Positions 26,527 to 35,803 of a stretch of DNA of 64,000 nt are shown here, piece by piece. The DNA comes from an uncultured Ilyobacter sp. GTDB taxonomy: Bacteria; Fusobacteriota; Fusobacteriia; Fusobacteriales; Fusobacteriaceae. The position numbers and the translations under genes are program-made. Where the stretch lies: contig NZ_OY764866.1 in assembly GCF_963668515.1 (NCBI RefSeq), positions 124,001-188,000 of the forward strand, written 5' to 3'. The notes beneath the pieces were generated by a model. The model searched no databases. It was given only the letters and a program-made list of their open reading frames with translations, and was not told the origin of the DNA. Each line of letters opens with the position of its first letter. Positions within the stretch are counted from its first letter, which is position 1.

Positions 26527-28203
26527 TTAATCTTCTATCACTGGAATACTTAAACATACTGTCGTACCTTTATCTTTTTCACTAAATATCTTGAGCCCGT
26601 GTTTTTCTCCAAAAATACCTTTTAATCTCATGTCTACATTTTTAAATCCAACAGAGTCTCCTTGGCTTAAATCTCCATAAAATAAGCTATTTAATTTATT
26701 TTCCTCGATTCCCACACCATCGTCAGAAATTTCTAAATTAACAACATTAGAAATTTTATACCCAGACACTTTAACTATTCCACCATTTTTTTTAGGAAGA
26801 ATTCCATGCTTGATAGCATTTTCTACAATAGGCTGCAATGTCAAAGGTGGCAGGAAACAATTTAAATTTTCAGATACATCGTAAATTACTTTAAGCTTTT
26901 CCTCAAATCTAGCCATTTCTATAAATACATATGATTTTACATGATTAATTTCCGTTTGAAGATCCACCATCTCTTTTCTTACATTCAGTGATTTTCTGTA
27001 AAAATCACTCAAATGTATTATTAAATTTCGGGATTTTTCAACATCAATCCTACATAGAGAACCTATCACTGTGAGAGAGTTAAATAAAAAATGAGGATTT
27101 ATCTGTGCCTGAAGTATTTTTAATTCTGATTTCTCCAATAATTTTGAATCATTTTCAAGTTTGGTTAGAGTCAACTGAGTTGAAAATAATTTGGCTAATC
27201 CGTTTCCTATTTCTAAATCTATAGAACTCATAGACTTAGATAACTTTTTGTATAATTCAAGAATCCCTATAACCTTTCCGTTTTCTTTTAGAGGCAGGAT
27301 GAGAAGAGAATACACCTCTCTTTTTTCACCATTCAGATCAATGCGTGCATCAACAACAAGAGGTTCTCCACTCTCGGTTACATAGTCGATAGCAGCAATT
27401 CCATCCTTGATCCTATCGCCGATATTTAAACCTGTCTGAGCTACTAAAAGTCCGGACTCCATTATCCTAACTATATCAAATTCAGTCATTTCGTGTATAA
27501 CCTCAGATACTTTTTTTATGTTGTCAGAACATAAACCATTTTTTAAAAAAGGTAGGGCCTTGTCAACAGTTTTAAGAGTAAGATTTGCTTGATAGGCTAT
27601 CATTTTTTCCTGGTCTTTAAATATGCTTTCGATTATCATAAATAAAAGTGCAAGTCCAACTGAATTAATAATCATCATAGGCAGCCAGACATGACTGACA
27701 AATTCTAGAGCTTTTTCAAAGGGTTTTGAAATTAAAAGCACCGAGACCTTTCTCATGAGTTCGGCTATTGTCCCTGTTAATGCTGCATACATCCATTTAT
27801 TATTTCTATTACGTATAAAAACACCCATCATTCCAGCCATAAGACCTTCAAAAATAGTAGATACTGCACAAGCAAGACCTGTAAACTCTCCACTTTTTAT
27901 AAGTCCTCTATGTACACCAGCAACCACACCAGATAGAAGACCGACGAATGGTCCCCCTATAAGACCTCCTGTAGCCACACCTATAATTCGTGTATTTATA
28001 AGTCCTCCATAATATTCAAAACTAAAATACGTTCCCACTATTCCAAATATTCCGAAAACAATCGATAATAATATTTTATCTGATATATTGATATTTTTTT
28101 TGGCAACTAAATTCCTAAAGGGCTTCAATCTAGATAGTACAAAGGCAAATATAAATAAAATTCCCAATTTATTCCCGAGTAAAGTTATAAGGTCCAGCTT
28201 CAT
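26527..28203 (-). CDS. LytS-type sensor histidine kinase
   Basis: A 558-residue kinase. Residues ~1-200 hold about six membrane segments of the 5TM-LYT type, including a Gly-rich RIIGVATGGLIGGPFVGLLSGV stretch split by loops. A GAF-like region (about 215-340) follows, then the His_kinase domain with the phospho-acceptor His in INPHFLFNSL (about 375) and a HATPase with PIVENAIKHG (about 460) and DDGVGI. Such kinases signal to LytTR regulators and in other bacteria sense cell-wall state or pyruvate. I start at MKLDLI (28203), preceded by GAGAGGGG. It converges with korDABC. Confidence 0.92.
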   Translation of the reverse strand: MKLDLITLLGNKLGILFIFAFVLSRLKPFRNLVAKKNINISDKILLSIVFGIFGIVGTYFSFEYYGGLINTRIIGVATGGLIGGPFVGLLSGVVAGVHRGLIKSGEFTGLACAVSTIFEGLMAGMMGVFIRNRNNKWMYAALTGTIAELMRKVSVLLISKPFEKALEFVSHVWLPMMIINSVGLALLFMIIESIFKDQEKMIAYQANLTLKTVDKALPFLKNGLCSDNIKKVSEVIHEMTEFDIVRIMESGLLVAQTGLNIGDRIKDGIAAIDYVTESGEPLVVDARIDLNGEKREVYSLLILPLKENGKVIGILELYKKLSKSMSSIDLEIGNGLAKLFSTQLTLTKLENDSKLLEKSELKILQAQINPHFLFNSLTVIGSLCRIDVEKSRNLIIHLSDFYRKSLNVRKEMVDLQTEINHVKSYVFIEMARFEEKLKVIYDVSENLNCFLPPLTLQPIVENAIKHGILPKKNGGIVKVSGYKISNVVNLEISDDGVGIEENKLNSLFYGDLSQGDSVGFKNVDMRLKGIFGEKHGLKIFSEKDKGTTVCLSIPVIED

Positions 28204-28364
28204 TTGCGCCCCTCTCTCAATATTTAATATCAATTTTAATCATTCACTATATTACTCTATAGATCAATTATATCACAAATATTTGTATAGATAATTTTTT
28301 ATGTTTAAAATCACCTCTAAATTGTCTATATAATGTCATACAGAAATTATAGATCATCCTCAAT

Positions 28365-28413
28365 TCAAAAAACCTTCCTAATTAAAAATATCTAAATTAG
28401 GAAGGTTTATATT
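28365..28413 (-). terminator. terminator after bioC
   Basis: A 13-bp stem, AACCTTCCTAATT (28371-28383) with its complement (28395-28407), followed on the minus strand by a T run. Confidence 0.8.
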
Positions 28414-28460
28414 TTATTAAAAAACTTCTTATATACTGTCTTTACTTCTTACATTTACTA

Positions 28461-29240
28461 CTAATAGTTCTTACCTAAGATCATGTATATTAAGTGATTA
28501 GTAACCTCTATACTATCTCCGGAACAGTAATTTCTCCTATACTCATCTTCCAGCCTGTTAAATTTGTCCCGGGTAAAAGGCTTACTATTGGACAAGGCAC
28601 TGTTAGCCCCTATACCCTTTATCATTTTTAGAAAATCCATCACGCAGTGATACTTTTCCTTCACCCTTTCCTCTTCAGCAGCAAGTATCTTGTATTTATC
28701 TCCCAAGACTTTTTTCAGCTCTTCAAGAGATATGAAGTTTTGTGAATACTCCAAGTCTGGGTCGATAGCCCTAAGACTTTCCCTTAGTTCAAGGTATGTA
28801 TCCTTACCAAATGTTGAAAACAGAATGAGCCCTCCAGGTTTGAGCAAAGAGTTCAGATGATCAAACAAACTTTTCTTATTTTGTATCCACTGAAATGTAG
28901 CATTGGAAAAAATAAGGTCATATTTTTTTTGAGGTTTATAATTTTCTATATCCTCTACTATATAATTCAAATTTTCTTTAGAACCTATTTTCTCCTTGAC
29001 ATTTTTTATCATATCAGGAGATATGTCTAAAAAATCTATGTTTGAATTAGGAAATTTATTCAGTATTTTTTCTGAAAATATACCCGTTCCGCATCCCACC
29101 TCAAGTATATTAAAAACTTCTTCTGAATCTTCAATAAATATGCCTAATTTATCAGCCATATGTCTTTGGATTAAAGCGTATTCGTCATAGGTTTTGACAC
29201 CTTTGGAAAAATTTCGATTCACTTTTTTCTTATCAATCAT
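28461..29240 (-). CDS. bioC: malonyl-[acyl-carrier protein] O-methyltransferase BioC
   Basis: A 259-residue SAM-dependent methyltransferase. The N-terminus NRNFSKGVKTYDEYALIQ is typical of BioC, followed by the SAM motif LEVGCGTGIFSE (about 46-57), FLDISPDMI, and the DLIFSNATFQWI motif. It masks malonyl-ACP as a methyl ester to start pimeloyl synthesis for biotin. It lies 20 bp after the broken bioB in the same direction. Confidence 0.88.
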   Translation of the reverse strand: MIDKKKVNRNFSKGVKTYDEYALIQRHMADKLGIFIEDSEEVFNILEVGCGTGIFSEKILNKFPNSNIDFLDISPDMIKNVKEKIGSKENLNYIVEDIENYKPQKKYDLIFSNATFQWIQNKKSLFDHLNSLLKPGGLILFSTFGKDTYLELRESLRAIDPDLEYSQNFISLEELKKVLGDKYKILAAEEERVKEKYHCVMDFLKMIKGIGANSALSNSKPFTRDKFNRLEDEYRRNYCSGDSIEVTNHLIYMILGKNY

Positions 29241-29260
29241 AGGTATTCCCCTTTTCTAAA

Positions 29261-30228
29261 TTATGACCACATTTTTTTTATATTTTCAATGAATGCAAAA
29301 TCTTCTTCAGCAGTTCTTCCTTTTACTGTAAGATAACCTCCTACGAGCATACCATTGGCAGCGCTCATAAAAGCCATCCCCATAAAATCTTTTAAGATTC
29401 CCCCCCTTCCTGCACCTATTTTTATCACTTTATCTTTGAATATTATCCTGTAAACGGCTATAGTTTTAAGTATTTCATCCATAGAGAGATGTTTTCTGTC
29501 CCCTAAAGGTGTACCCTCTATAGGATTCAAAATATTTATAGGTAGCGTCTACCTCAACTCTTTTAGGGTAAAGGCCATGTCTATCCTGTCCTCCCAGGTC
29601 TCACCCATACCTATTATCCCGCCGCTGCATACCTCCATGCCTATTTTCTTAGCGGCTTTTATAGTGTCTAATCTGTCATCTATCTTGTGTGTTGTTGCCA
29701 CTATTTTGTTGTAAGCACTTATAGAAGTCTGCATATTGCTATGAAATCTGGTTACACCGGTCTCTTTCAGTTCTTTTAGCTCCTCTTCATCGAGAAGACC
29801 TATAGAGCAGCAGATATTTGTATTTATATTCTCTTTTTTAGCATCTCTTACAAACTCTTTTATACTGTCAAATTCTTCAGATCCTTTTTTTATACTTCTT
29901 CCACTTGTCACCAGGCCAAATTTGGTGCTCCCTAATTTTTCTGCTCTTTTATATTCAGACATGAGAATGTCTCTTTCTTCCAAGTCATAGGTAGTAAGGT
30001 TTGTATTATAGTGAGCTGACTGGGCACAAAACTTACAGTATTCTTCACATTCCCCTGATTTCGCGTTGGAAATAGTGCAGGTATGAATGCTGTTTCCACA
30101 ATATTTTTCTCTTATCTCATTTGCCACGGAGAAAAGCTCATTTAATTTGAATCCATTTATTTTAAAAAGCTCTAAGGCTTCCTCTCTTGTTATATCTTCA
30201 TTTATAAATTAAGTTCATAATTTTCCAA
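29261..30228 (-). pseudogene. bioB: biotin synthase BioB, disrupted
   Basis: The segments match BioB in order: an N-terminal INEDITREEALELF region, the radical-SAM cluster CEEYCKFC, the CCSIGLLDEEEL region, GMGETWEDRIDMAF and the C-terminal NPIEGTPLG to MLVGGYL. Two lesions are visible. An in-frame TAG at 29549-29551, next to a one-codon deletion, splits LKELR from LPINILNPIEG. Near 30205 the frame shifts and a TAA lies between the first ~7 codons (TTG start near 30228, behind AAGGAG) and the rest. No single intact frame remains, so de novo biotin synthesis by this copy is not possible without read-through or sequence error. Confidence 0.82.
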
Positions 30229-30244
30229 GGACTCCTTCACAGTT

Positions 30245-30288
30245 AAAAAAAATCCCCCAAAAGAGCCCTTAAAGCTGCATTTGAGGGA
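30245..30288 (-). terminator. terminator of the succinate decarboxylation operon
   Basis: TTTGAGGGA (30080-series complement at 30280-30288) pairs with TCCCCCAAA (30253-30261), nine pairs with one G-U. A run of eight T follows on the minus strand. Confidence 0.8.
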
Positions 30289-30299
30289 ATCTATAAATT

Positions 30300-31487
30300 T
30301 TATCCAAATAATGAAAGTAGTACACCTGCAGATACTGCAGATCCTATTACTCCTGCAACGTTTGGTCCCATTGCATGCATCAATAGGAAGTTAGATGGAT
30401 CAGCTTTCTGTCCCACTACCTGTGATACCCTTGCTGCCATTGGTACCGCAGATACTCCTGCAGATCCTAGCAATGGATTAATAGGGGTCTTGCTCAACTT
30501 ATTCATAAGCTTAGCAAGTAATACTCCTGATCCTGTCCCTATTCCAAAGGCAACTACTCCTAGTGCTAGGATAGCTAAAGTTTCCACTTTTAGGAAGGCT
30601 TCGGCTGTTGCTGTCGCCCCAACTGTTACACCTAGGAAGATTGTGATGATGTTGATAAGTGCATTTTTTGCTGTATCTTCTAGTCTTCCTACTACTCCAC
30701 ATTCTCTGAATAGATTTCCAAGCATTAACATTCCGATTAGAGTTGCTGCTGGTGGTACTATTAGAGATACTATAATAGTTACTACGATTGGGAAGATTAT
30801 CTTCTCTTTTTGAGTTACCATTCTCATCTGTGACATCTTTATCTTTCTTTCTTTTTCTGTTGTAAGAGCCTTCATAATAGGTGGCTGAATGATTGGTACA
30901 AGCGCCATATATGAATAAGCTGCTACAGCTATTGGTCCCATTAGGTGCGGAGCCAGTTTTGAAGAAAGGAAGATCGCAGTAGGTCCGTCTGCTCCTCCGA
31001 TGATTCCGATTGAAGCTGCTTCCTGAGCGGTAAATAGTCCAGAACCTATCGCTCCTAAGAAAGTGACGAAGATTCCAAATTGGGCTGCTGCTCCAAGAAG
31101 AAGTGATTTAGGATTTGCAATTAACGGGCCGAAATCTGTCATTGCCCCTACACCCATAAAGATTAATGGTGGGAATATTCCTAAATGGTCACCTTGGAAA
31201 AGGTAGTAAAGTAATCCTCCAGGCTCTGCTGTATGAACTACATACTGCATAGCTCCAGAAGCTGTAATATGCTCTTTTACTTCCATTAAAGGCTCTGCCA
31301 TCATACCGGCAAATGGAAGGTTAGTAAGAAGCATTCCGAAAGAGATAGGAACCAGTAACAGAGGTTCAAATCCTTTTACTATAGCAAGGTACATAAAAAT
31401 ACAGGCAACTATCATCATTAAGATGGAACCTATATTTATACCATAAAAACCCGTGCTGGTATAAAAATCCATTAAAGCTTGTAACAT
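30300..31487 (-). CDS. mmdB: Na+-translocating methylmalonyl-CoA decarboxylase beta subunit
   Basis: A 395-residue membrane protein of the OadB/MmdB/GcdB family with about nine membrane segments. The conserved [14 protein letters not shown] region carries the Asp (about 167) that corresponds to the Na+-binding Asp of OadB, and a second conserved [16 protein letters not shown] segment is near the C-terminus. It decarboxylates carboxybiotin on MmdC and exports Na+, which drives the cell's Na+-dependent ATP synthesis. Last gene of the mmdA-D-C-B set. Confidence 0.96.
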   Translation of the reverse strand: MLQALMDFYTSTGFYGINIGSILMMIVACIFMYLAIVKGFEPLLLVPISFGMLLTNLPFAGMMAEPLMEVKEHITASGAMQYVVHTAEPGGLLYYLFQGDHLGIFPPLIFMGVGAMTDFGPLIANPKSLLLGAAAQFGIFVTFLGAIGSGLFTAQEAASIGIIGGADGPTAIFLSSKLAPHLMGPIAVAAYSYMALVPIIQPPIMKALTTEKERKIKMSQMRMVTQKEKIIFPIVVTIIVSLIVPPAATLIGMLMLGNLFRECGVVGRLEDTAKNALINIITIFLGVTVGATATAEAFLKVETLAILALGVVAFGIGTGSGVLLAKLMNKLSKTPINPLLGSAGVSAVPMAARVSQVVGQKADPSNFLLMHAMGPNVAGVIGSAVSAGVLLSLFG

Positions 31488-31508
31488 AACAATTGTCCCC
31501 CTCTAGAT

Positions 31509-31910
31509 TTAAGATAATACTACTAGTATATCTCCTGCATTAACTGAAGCACCCTGCTGAACTCTTACTTCAGTAACTGTTCCGTCATGAGGAGCCATAA
31601 TTTCATTCTCCATCTTCATTGCTTCTAATACTACTAAGATGTCACCTTTAGAAACTTTTGCTCCTGCATGGCACCCTACATTAATTATTGTACCAGGCAT
31701 AGGTGCAGTTACTGTGTTTACTCCTGCCCCTGCTCCTGCCGCAGTAGTTAGTGGTTTTGGTGCTGCTGCTGGTTTTGATGCTGCTGGTTTTGATGCTGCT
31801 GGCTTTGGTGCTGCTGCCGGTCTTGCTGCTGGTGCAGAAGATACTCCTCCGATTTCTTCTACTGCCACATCATACTCATTTCCATTAACTACTATTTTGA
31901 AGTTTTTCAT
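31509..31910 (-). CDS. mmdC: methylmalonyl-CoA decarboxylase biotin carrier (gamma) subunit
   Basis: A 133-residue biotinyl protein. Residues ~25-60 are an Ala/Pro/Lys-rich flexible linker built of repeated PAASK-like units. The C-terminal biotinyl domain carries the biotin Lys in EAMKMENE (about 99). It shuttles carboxyl groups from MmdA to MmdB. Size and linker agree with MmdC described for Propionigenium. Confidence 0.96.
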   Translation of the reverse strand: MKNFKIVVNGNEYDVAVEEIGGVSSAPAARPAAAPKPAASKPAASKPAAAPKPLTTAAGAGAGVNTVTAPMPGTIINVGCHAGAKVSKGDILVVLEAMKMENEIMAPHDGTVTEVRVQQGASVNAGDILVVLS

Positions 31911-31973
31911 AATTTAATTTTTCCTCCCTAAGATTCATTTAAAATCAAAATGTTTTTTTAATCTACTAAAAAA

Positions 31974-32390
31974 TTAAAATCTTGTACTCATCTGATCTAC
32001 AATTCCTGCTTTTCCCCAAGTTGGAGTAGCATCTGCAACTTTTCTAATATTCTTTATAAGAAGATTACCTGTAGAAGTCCCCAGATGTGCTGCTACAGCA
32101 GCAGCTATTACGGCTACTAATTCTTCATCGTTCGTTGCCGGAACTTCTTCTTGAACTGGTGCAGCCTGAGTCTTTGTTGGTCCTGGCGTACTTTCCGCCG
32201 CTGTCTTTGGCTTCTCAGCCAACATGCTTGTCATGAATCCTATCATAAACTGTATGAATATAAGTGCAATAACTGTGATACCCATACCAAGGATTACAGT
32301 CACACCTACACCCATCATTTTATCCCCCATACCCAGGCTTTTGATGGTTTCAGGATTCCCAAACAGCTTCATAAGTTCTGCAATATTCAT
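31974..32390 (-). CDS. mmdD: methylmalonyl-CoA decarboxylase delta subunit
   Basis: A 138-residue protein of the OadG/MmdD type. One membrane segment (about 28-52), an Ala/Pro/Thr/Glu-rich linker (about 55-85) and a short C-terminal domain with VAAAVAAHLG and the TPTWGKAGIVDQM end are visible. It anchors and stabilises the decarboxylase complex. Position between mmdA and mmdC is as in P. modestum. Confidence 0.92.
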   Translation of the reverse strand: MNIAELMKLFGNPETIKSLGMGDKMMGVGVTVILGMGITVIALIFIQFMIGFMTSMLAEKPKTAAESTPGPTKTQAAPVQEEVPATNDEELVAVIAAAVAAHLGTSTGNLLIKNIRKVADATPTWGKAGIVDQMSTRF

Positions 32391-32413
32391 CTATTCATCA
32401 CTCCAATTGGTTT

Positions 32414-33967
32414 TTATAAAGGGATATTTCCATGCTTTTTAGCAGGTAATTTTTCCCTCTTACCTTCAAGCATATTAAATGCATCAACAAGTCTCTGTCT
32501 AGTTGTCTTAGGTTCAATTACATCATCAACCATACCTCTTCTTGCTGCTTGATAAGGACTGGCAAATTCTTCTGTATATTCATCAAATCTCTGTTTAGCC
32601 ATCGCTTTCTTGTCTTCTGCCGCTTTAATATCATTTCTAAAGATGATATTAACTGCTCCAGCTGCTCCCATAACTGCGATCTCTGCTGTAGGCCAGGCTA
32701 AAGCCACATCTGCTCCCATAGCTTTGGAACACATAGCAAGGTATGCCCCACCATAAGCTTTACGCGTTATTAGTGTTACCTTGGGTACAGTTGCCTCACT
32801 GTAAGCATAAAGCATTTTTGCTCCATGTCTGATGATTCCTCCGTACTCTTGAGTAGTTCCAGGGAGGAACCCAGGTACGTCAACTAATGTTAGTATAGGG
32901 ATGTTGAATGCGTCACAAGTTCTTACAAATTTAGCACATTTATCACCGGCATTCATGTCTAAACATCCAGCCATTACTTTTGGTTGGTTTGCTACGATAC
33001 CTACGGATTTACCGTTGATTCTAGCAAAACAAGTGATAAGGTTTTTAGAATAGTGTGGCTGATATTCCATATAGTCTGCGTCATCAACTATTTTAGCTAT
33101 TACGTCAAACATGTCATACGCTCTGTTAGGGCTGTCTGGAATAATTGTATTCAGATCATCTAGCATAACATTTAAGTCACCGTCAAAAGCAAATTCAGGT
33201 GTTTTTTCCATGTTATTTGATGGTAAGAATCCAATAAGTCTTCTGATGTCATCAAGACAAGCTTTATCATCTTGGGATACAAACTGCGCACATCCACTTA
33301 CAGAGTTATGAGTCATAGCTCCACCAAGCTCTTCAGCTGTAACTATCTCTCCAGTTACAGTTTTGATTACTTGAGGTCCTGTGATGAACATCTGAGAAGT
33401 TTGATCTACCATGAATATAAAGTCAGTAAGAGCTGGAGAATAAACTGCTCCTCCTGCACAAGGACCCATGATTGCAGAAATTTGAGGTATAACTCCAGAA
33501 TATATAGAGTTTCTGTAGAAGATATCTCCATATCCAGAAAGTGCATCCACTGCCTCTTGTATTCTAGCTCCACCTGAGTCGTTCAAGCCTACGAAAGGGG
33601 CTCCTACTTTTGCAGACATATCCATCGCTTTACATATCTTCTTTGCATGCATCTCTCCAAGTGCTCCACCTGTTACGGTAAAATCTTGTGAAAAAGCATA
33701 TACAAGTCTTCCGTCAACCATTCCGTAACCAGTTACTACTGATTCACATGGAAGATCTTGCTTGTCCATTCCAAAGTTTGTACATCTATGCTGTACAAAA
33801 GCATCAATTTCTACAAAACTTCCAGCATCGAAAAAATACTCAAGTCTTTCACGAGCAGTCATTTTTCCTTTTTCGTGTTGTTTTTCGATTCTCTTAGCTC
33901 CACCACCAAGAGAAATTCTTTCTTTCATTTTTATCATCTTCTCTATTTTAGAAGCAGCAACAGACAT
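32414..33967 (-). CDS. mmdA: methylmalonyl-CoA decarboxylase alpha (carboxyltransferase) subunit
   Basis: A 517-residue cytosolic carboxyltransferase of the PccB/MmdA family. It has the N-domain GGGAKRIEKQHEKGKMTARER, DSGGARIQEAV (about 126), GPCAGGAVYSPALTDF and the C-domain VPGFLPGTTQE (about 380) and MGAAGAVNIIF. It transfers the carboxyl of (S)-methylmalonyl-CoA to biotin on MmdC, giving propionyl-CoA. It sits 22 bp after the epimerase gene, which supplies its substrate stereoisomer. Confidence 0.96.
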   Translation of the reverse strand: MSVAASKIEKMIKMKERISLGGGAKRIEKQHEKGKMTARERLEYFFDAGSFVEIDAFVQHRCTNFGMDKQDLPCESVVTGYGMVDGRLVYAFSQDFTVTGGALGEMHAKKICKAMDMSAKVGAPFVGLNDSGGARIQEAVDALSGYGDIFYRNSIYSGVIPQISAIMGPCAGGAVYSPALTDFIFMVDQTSQMFITGPQVIKTVTGEIVTAEELGGAMTHNSVSGCAQFVSQDDKACLDDIRRLIGFLPSNNMEKTPEFAFDGDLNVMLDDLNTIIPDSPNRAYDMFDVIAKIVDDADYMEYQPHYSKNLITCFARINGKSVGIVANQPKVMAGCLDMNAGDKCAKFVRTCDAFNIPILTLVDVPGFLPGTTQEYGGIIRHGAKMLYAYSEATVPKVTLITRKAYGGAYLAMCSKAMGADVALAWPTAEIAVMGAAGAVNIIFRNDIKAAEDKKAMAKQRFDEYTEEFASPYQAARRGMVDDVIEPKTTRQRLVDAFNMLEGKREKLPAKKHGNIPL

Positions 33968-33989
33968 AATTTTATAGCCCCCTTAGTTT

Positions 33990-34394
33990 TTATTGTCTTT
34001 CACTTAATTCGATTAGCACTCCACAAGTTCCTTTTGGATGCATAAAGGCTATTTTTGCCCCTCCAGCACCGTATCTAGGAGACTCATCTATCATTCTGTA
34101 TCCCTTTTCCTTCATATCCGCTATAGCTTCCTCAATGTTTTCTACTTTAAAAGCCACGTGTTGAACTCCCTCACCTTTTTTATCGATGAATTTTGCAATA
34201 GGACCATCTGGAGAAGTAGATTCTAATAATTCAATCTCAGTGTCTCCTACAGGCATAAAAGCAACTCTTACTTTTTGCTCTTCCACAGTTTCGATTCCGT
34301 GTAAAGGGATACCCATTACATCCTCATAAAATTTTACAACAGCGTCAAGATCTTTTACGGCAATACCAATATGATCTACTTTTAATGCTTTCAT
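33990..34394 (-). CDS. mce: methylmalonyl-CoA epimerase
   Basis: A 134-residue glyoxalase-fold protein with two beta-alpha-beta-beta-beta repeats. It shows VDHIGIAVKDLDA at the N-terminus, ELLESTSPDGPIAKFI (about 56-71), GEGVQHVAFKV (about 76) and a C-terminal GVLIELSE with the metal Glu. It interconverts (R)- and (S)-methylmalonyl-CoA between mutase and decarboxylase. Confidence 0.95.
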   Translation of the reverse strand: MKALKVDHIGIAVKDLDAVVKFYEDVMGIPLHGIETVEEQKVRVAFMPVGDTEIELLESTSPDGPIAKFIDKKGEGVQHVAFKVENIEEAIADMKEKGYRMIDESPRYGAGGAKIAFMHPKGTCGVLIELSERQ

Positions 34395-34416
34395 TTTTAC
34401 CTCCCGTTTATTTTTA

Positions 34417-35355
34417 TTAATTCATATTTATTTTTTCTAATATCATTTGTGCAGCTGAATAAGGATCAGTTTCCTTTTTAGCAACTTTTTGAGACAAATT
34501 ATCTATTACTTCACCATTATATGTTTTCTCAAAAAGCTTTCTTGTCATTCTTTCCTTTACTATTGTCAACAGTTCACTCTTTCTGTTCTCTACCCTTCTG
34601 ATATGACCTTTTCCACTTCCGGTCATATATTCACGATGTTCGAGAATAGAATCAAACAACTCCTTAATACCCTGATTTTCAACAGCAATAGCCATATTAA
34701 CCGGAGGATTCCACTCATTTTTATTAAACTCGAGCATCATCCGAATTTCACGGGCTGTTTTTTCAGCTCCGTCTCTGTCTGCCTTATTTATTACAAACAC
34801 ATCTCCGATTTCCATAACTCCTGCTTTGATTGCCTGGATATCGTCCCCTAAGCCTGGGACCATTACCATAAGTGTGGTATCACATGATTTTACGATATCA
34901 ACTTCTGACTGTCCTACTCCAACAGTTTCAACAAATATATATTCGCAGCCGTATATGTCTAATATATCAACGGCAACTCCTGTAGCTTCTGAGATTCCTC
35001 CCAAATTTCCTCTCGCACCCATTGATCTTATAAAAACCCCTGGATCAGTATTTAGGTCGCTCATTCTTATTCTATCCCCTAGGATAGCTCCACCTGTGAA
35101 AGGACTGGTAGGATCTACAGCTATGACTCCCACTTTGTGTCCTGCGGCTCTGCATACTTTTACAAGTTTGTCTGTCAAAGTACTCTTCCCTGCCCCAGGA
35201 GGGCCGGTAACACCTATAACATAGGCGTTACCCGTTTTATGATAAAGCTCCTTTATCACATCTAAAGCCTCTTGTTGCCCGTTTTCACCCATGGATATCA
35301 ATCTAGCAGCAGCCCTTTTCTTTCCTTGTAAAAGTCCTTGCTTAAAATCTTCCAT
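34417..35355 (-). CDS. meaB: methylmalonyl-CoA mutase-associated GTPase MeaB
   Basis: A 312-residue G3E-family GTPase (also called ArgK). It has Walker A GPPGAGKST (about 51-59), DPTSPFTGGAILGDRIRM, FVETVGVGQSE (about 145) and the base-recognition NKAD (about 195). It protects and reloads the B12 cofactor of methylmalonyl-CoA mutase, whose two genes lie directly upstream. Confidence 0.95.
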   Translation of the reverse strand: MEDFKQGLLQGKKRAAARLISMGENGQQEALDVIKELYHKTGNAYVIGVTGPPGAGKSTLTDKLVKVCRAAGHKVGVIAVDPTSPFTGGAILGDRIRMSDLNTDPGVFIRSMGARGNLGGISEATGVAVDILDIYGCEYIFVETVGVGQSEVDIVKSCDTTLMVMVPGLGDDIQAIKAGVMEIGDVFVINKADRDGAEKTAREIRMMLEFNKNEWNPPVNMAIAVENQGIKELFDSILEHREYMTGSGKGHIRRVENRKSELLTIVKERMTRKLFEKTYNGEVIDNLSQKVAKKETDPYSAAQMILEKINMN

Positions 35356-35373
35356 AGCACTTCTCCTAAAAAA

Positions 35374-35769
35374 CTATTTTTTTACGTTAGCTTTGATATA
35401 GTCAATTGTTACTGTTGTAGGAGTTCCAGGAGTGAATATTTCTGCACACCCGTTCTCCTTTAAGAAAGGGATGTCGTCTGCAGGGATTACTCCTCCACCT
35501 ATGAATAGTACGTCATCGGCTCCCTCAGCTTTAAGTAATTTTGCTATCTTTGGAAGTAGTGTGCTGTGAGCTCCTGAAAGGATGCTGCACGCAACTACAT
35601 CTACGTCTTCTTGAATTGCAGCATTTACAATCTCTTCAGGTGTTTGACGAAGTCCAGTGTAAATAACTTCCATTCCTGCGTCTCTAAGTGCTCTTGCTAC
35701 AACTTTTGCCCCTCTATCATGTCCATCAAGACCTGGTTTAGCCACTAAAACTCTAATAGGTTTATCCAT
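35374..35769 (-). CDS. mcmA2: methylmalonyl-CoA mutase B12-binding subunit
   Basis: A 131-residue cobalamin-binding domain. The cobalt-ligand motif GLDGHDRG is at about residues 13-20, followed by [16 protein letters not shown] and [10 protein letters not shown]. In many bacteria this domain is fused to the catalytic part; here the mutase is split as in archaea and some anaerobes. The start is MDKPIRV behind AGGAGGATT; a longer in-frame start would overlap the preceding gene. Confidence 0.94.
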   Translation of the reverse strand: MDKPIRVLVAKPGLDGHDRGAKVVARALRDAGMEVIYTGLRQTPEEIVNAAIQEDVDVVACSILSGAHSTLLPKIAKLLKAEGADDVLFIGGGVIPADDIPFLKENGCAEIFTPGTPTTVTIDYIKANVKK

Positions 35770-35803
35770 TTTTAAAATCCTCCTAAAATCGATTATTAAA
35801 TTA

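Noticed and set aside
31740..31860. Simple-sequence repeat inside mmdC as a sign of a pseudogene or assembly slip.
   Set aside because: The repeat encodes the expected Ala/Pro-rich linker of the biotin carrier and the frame is intact.
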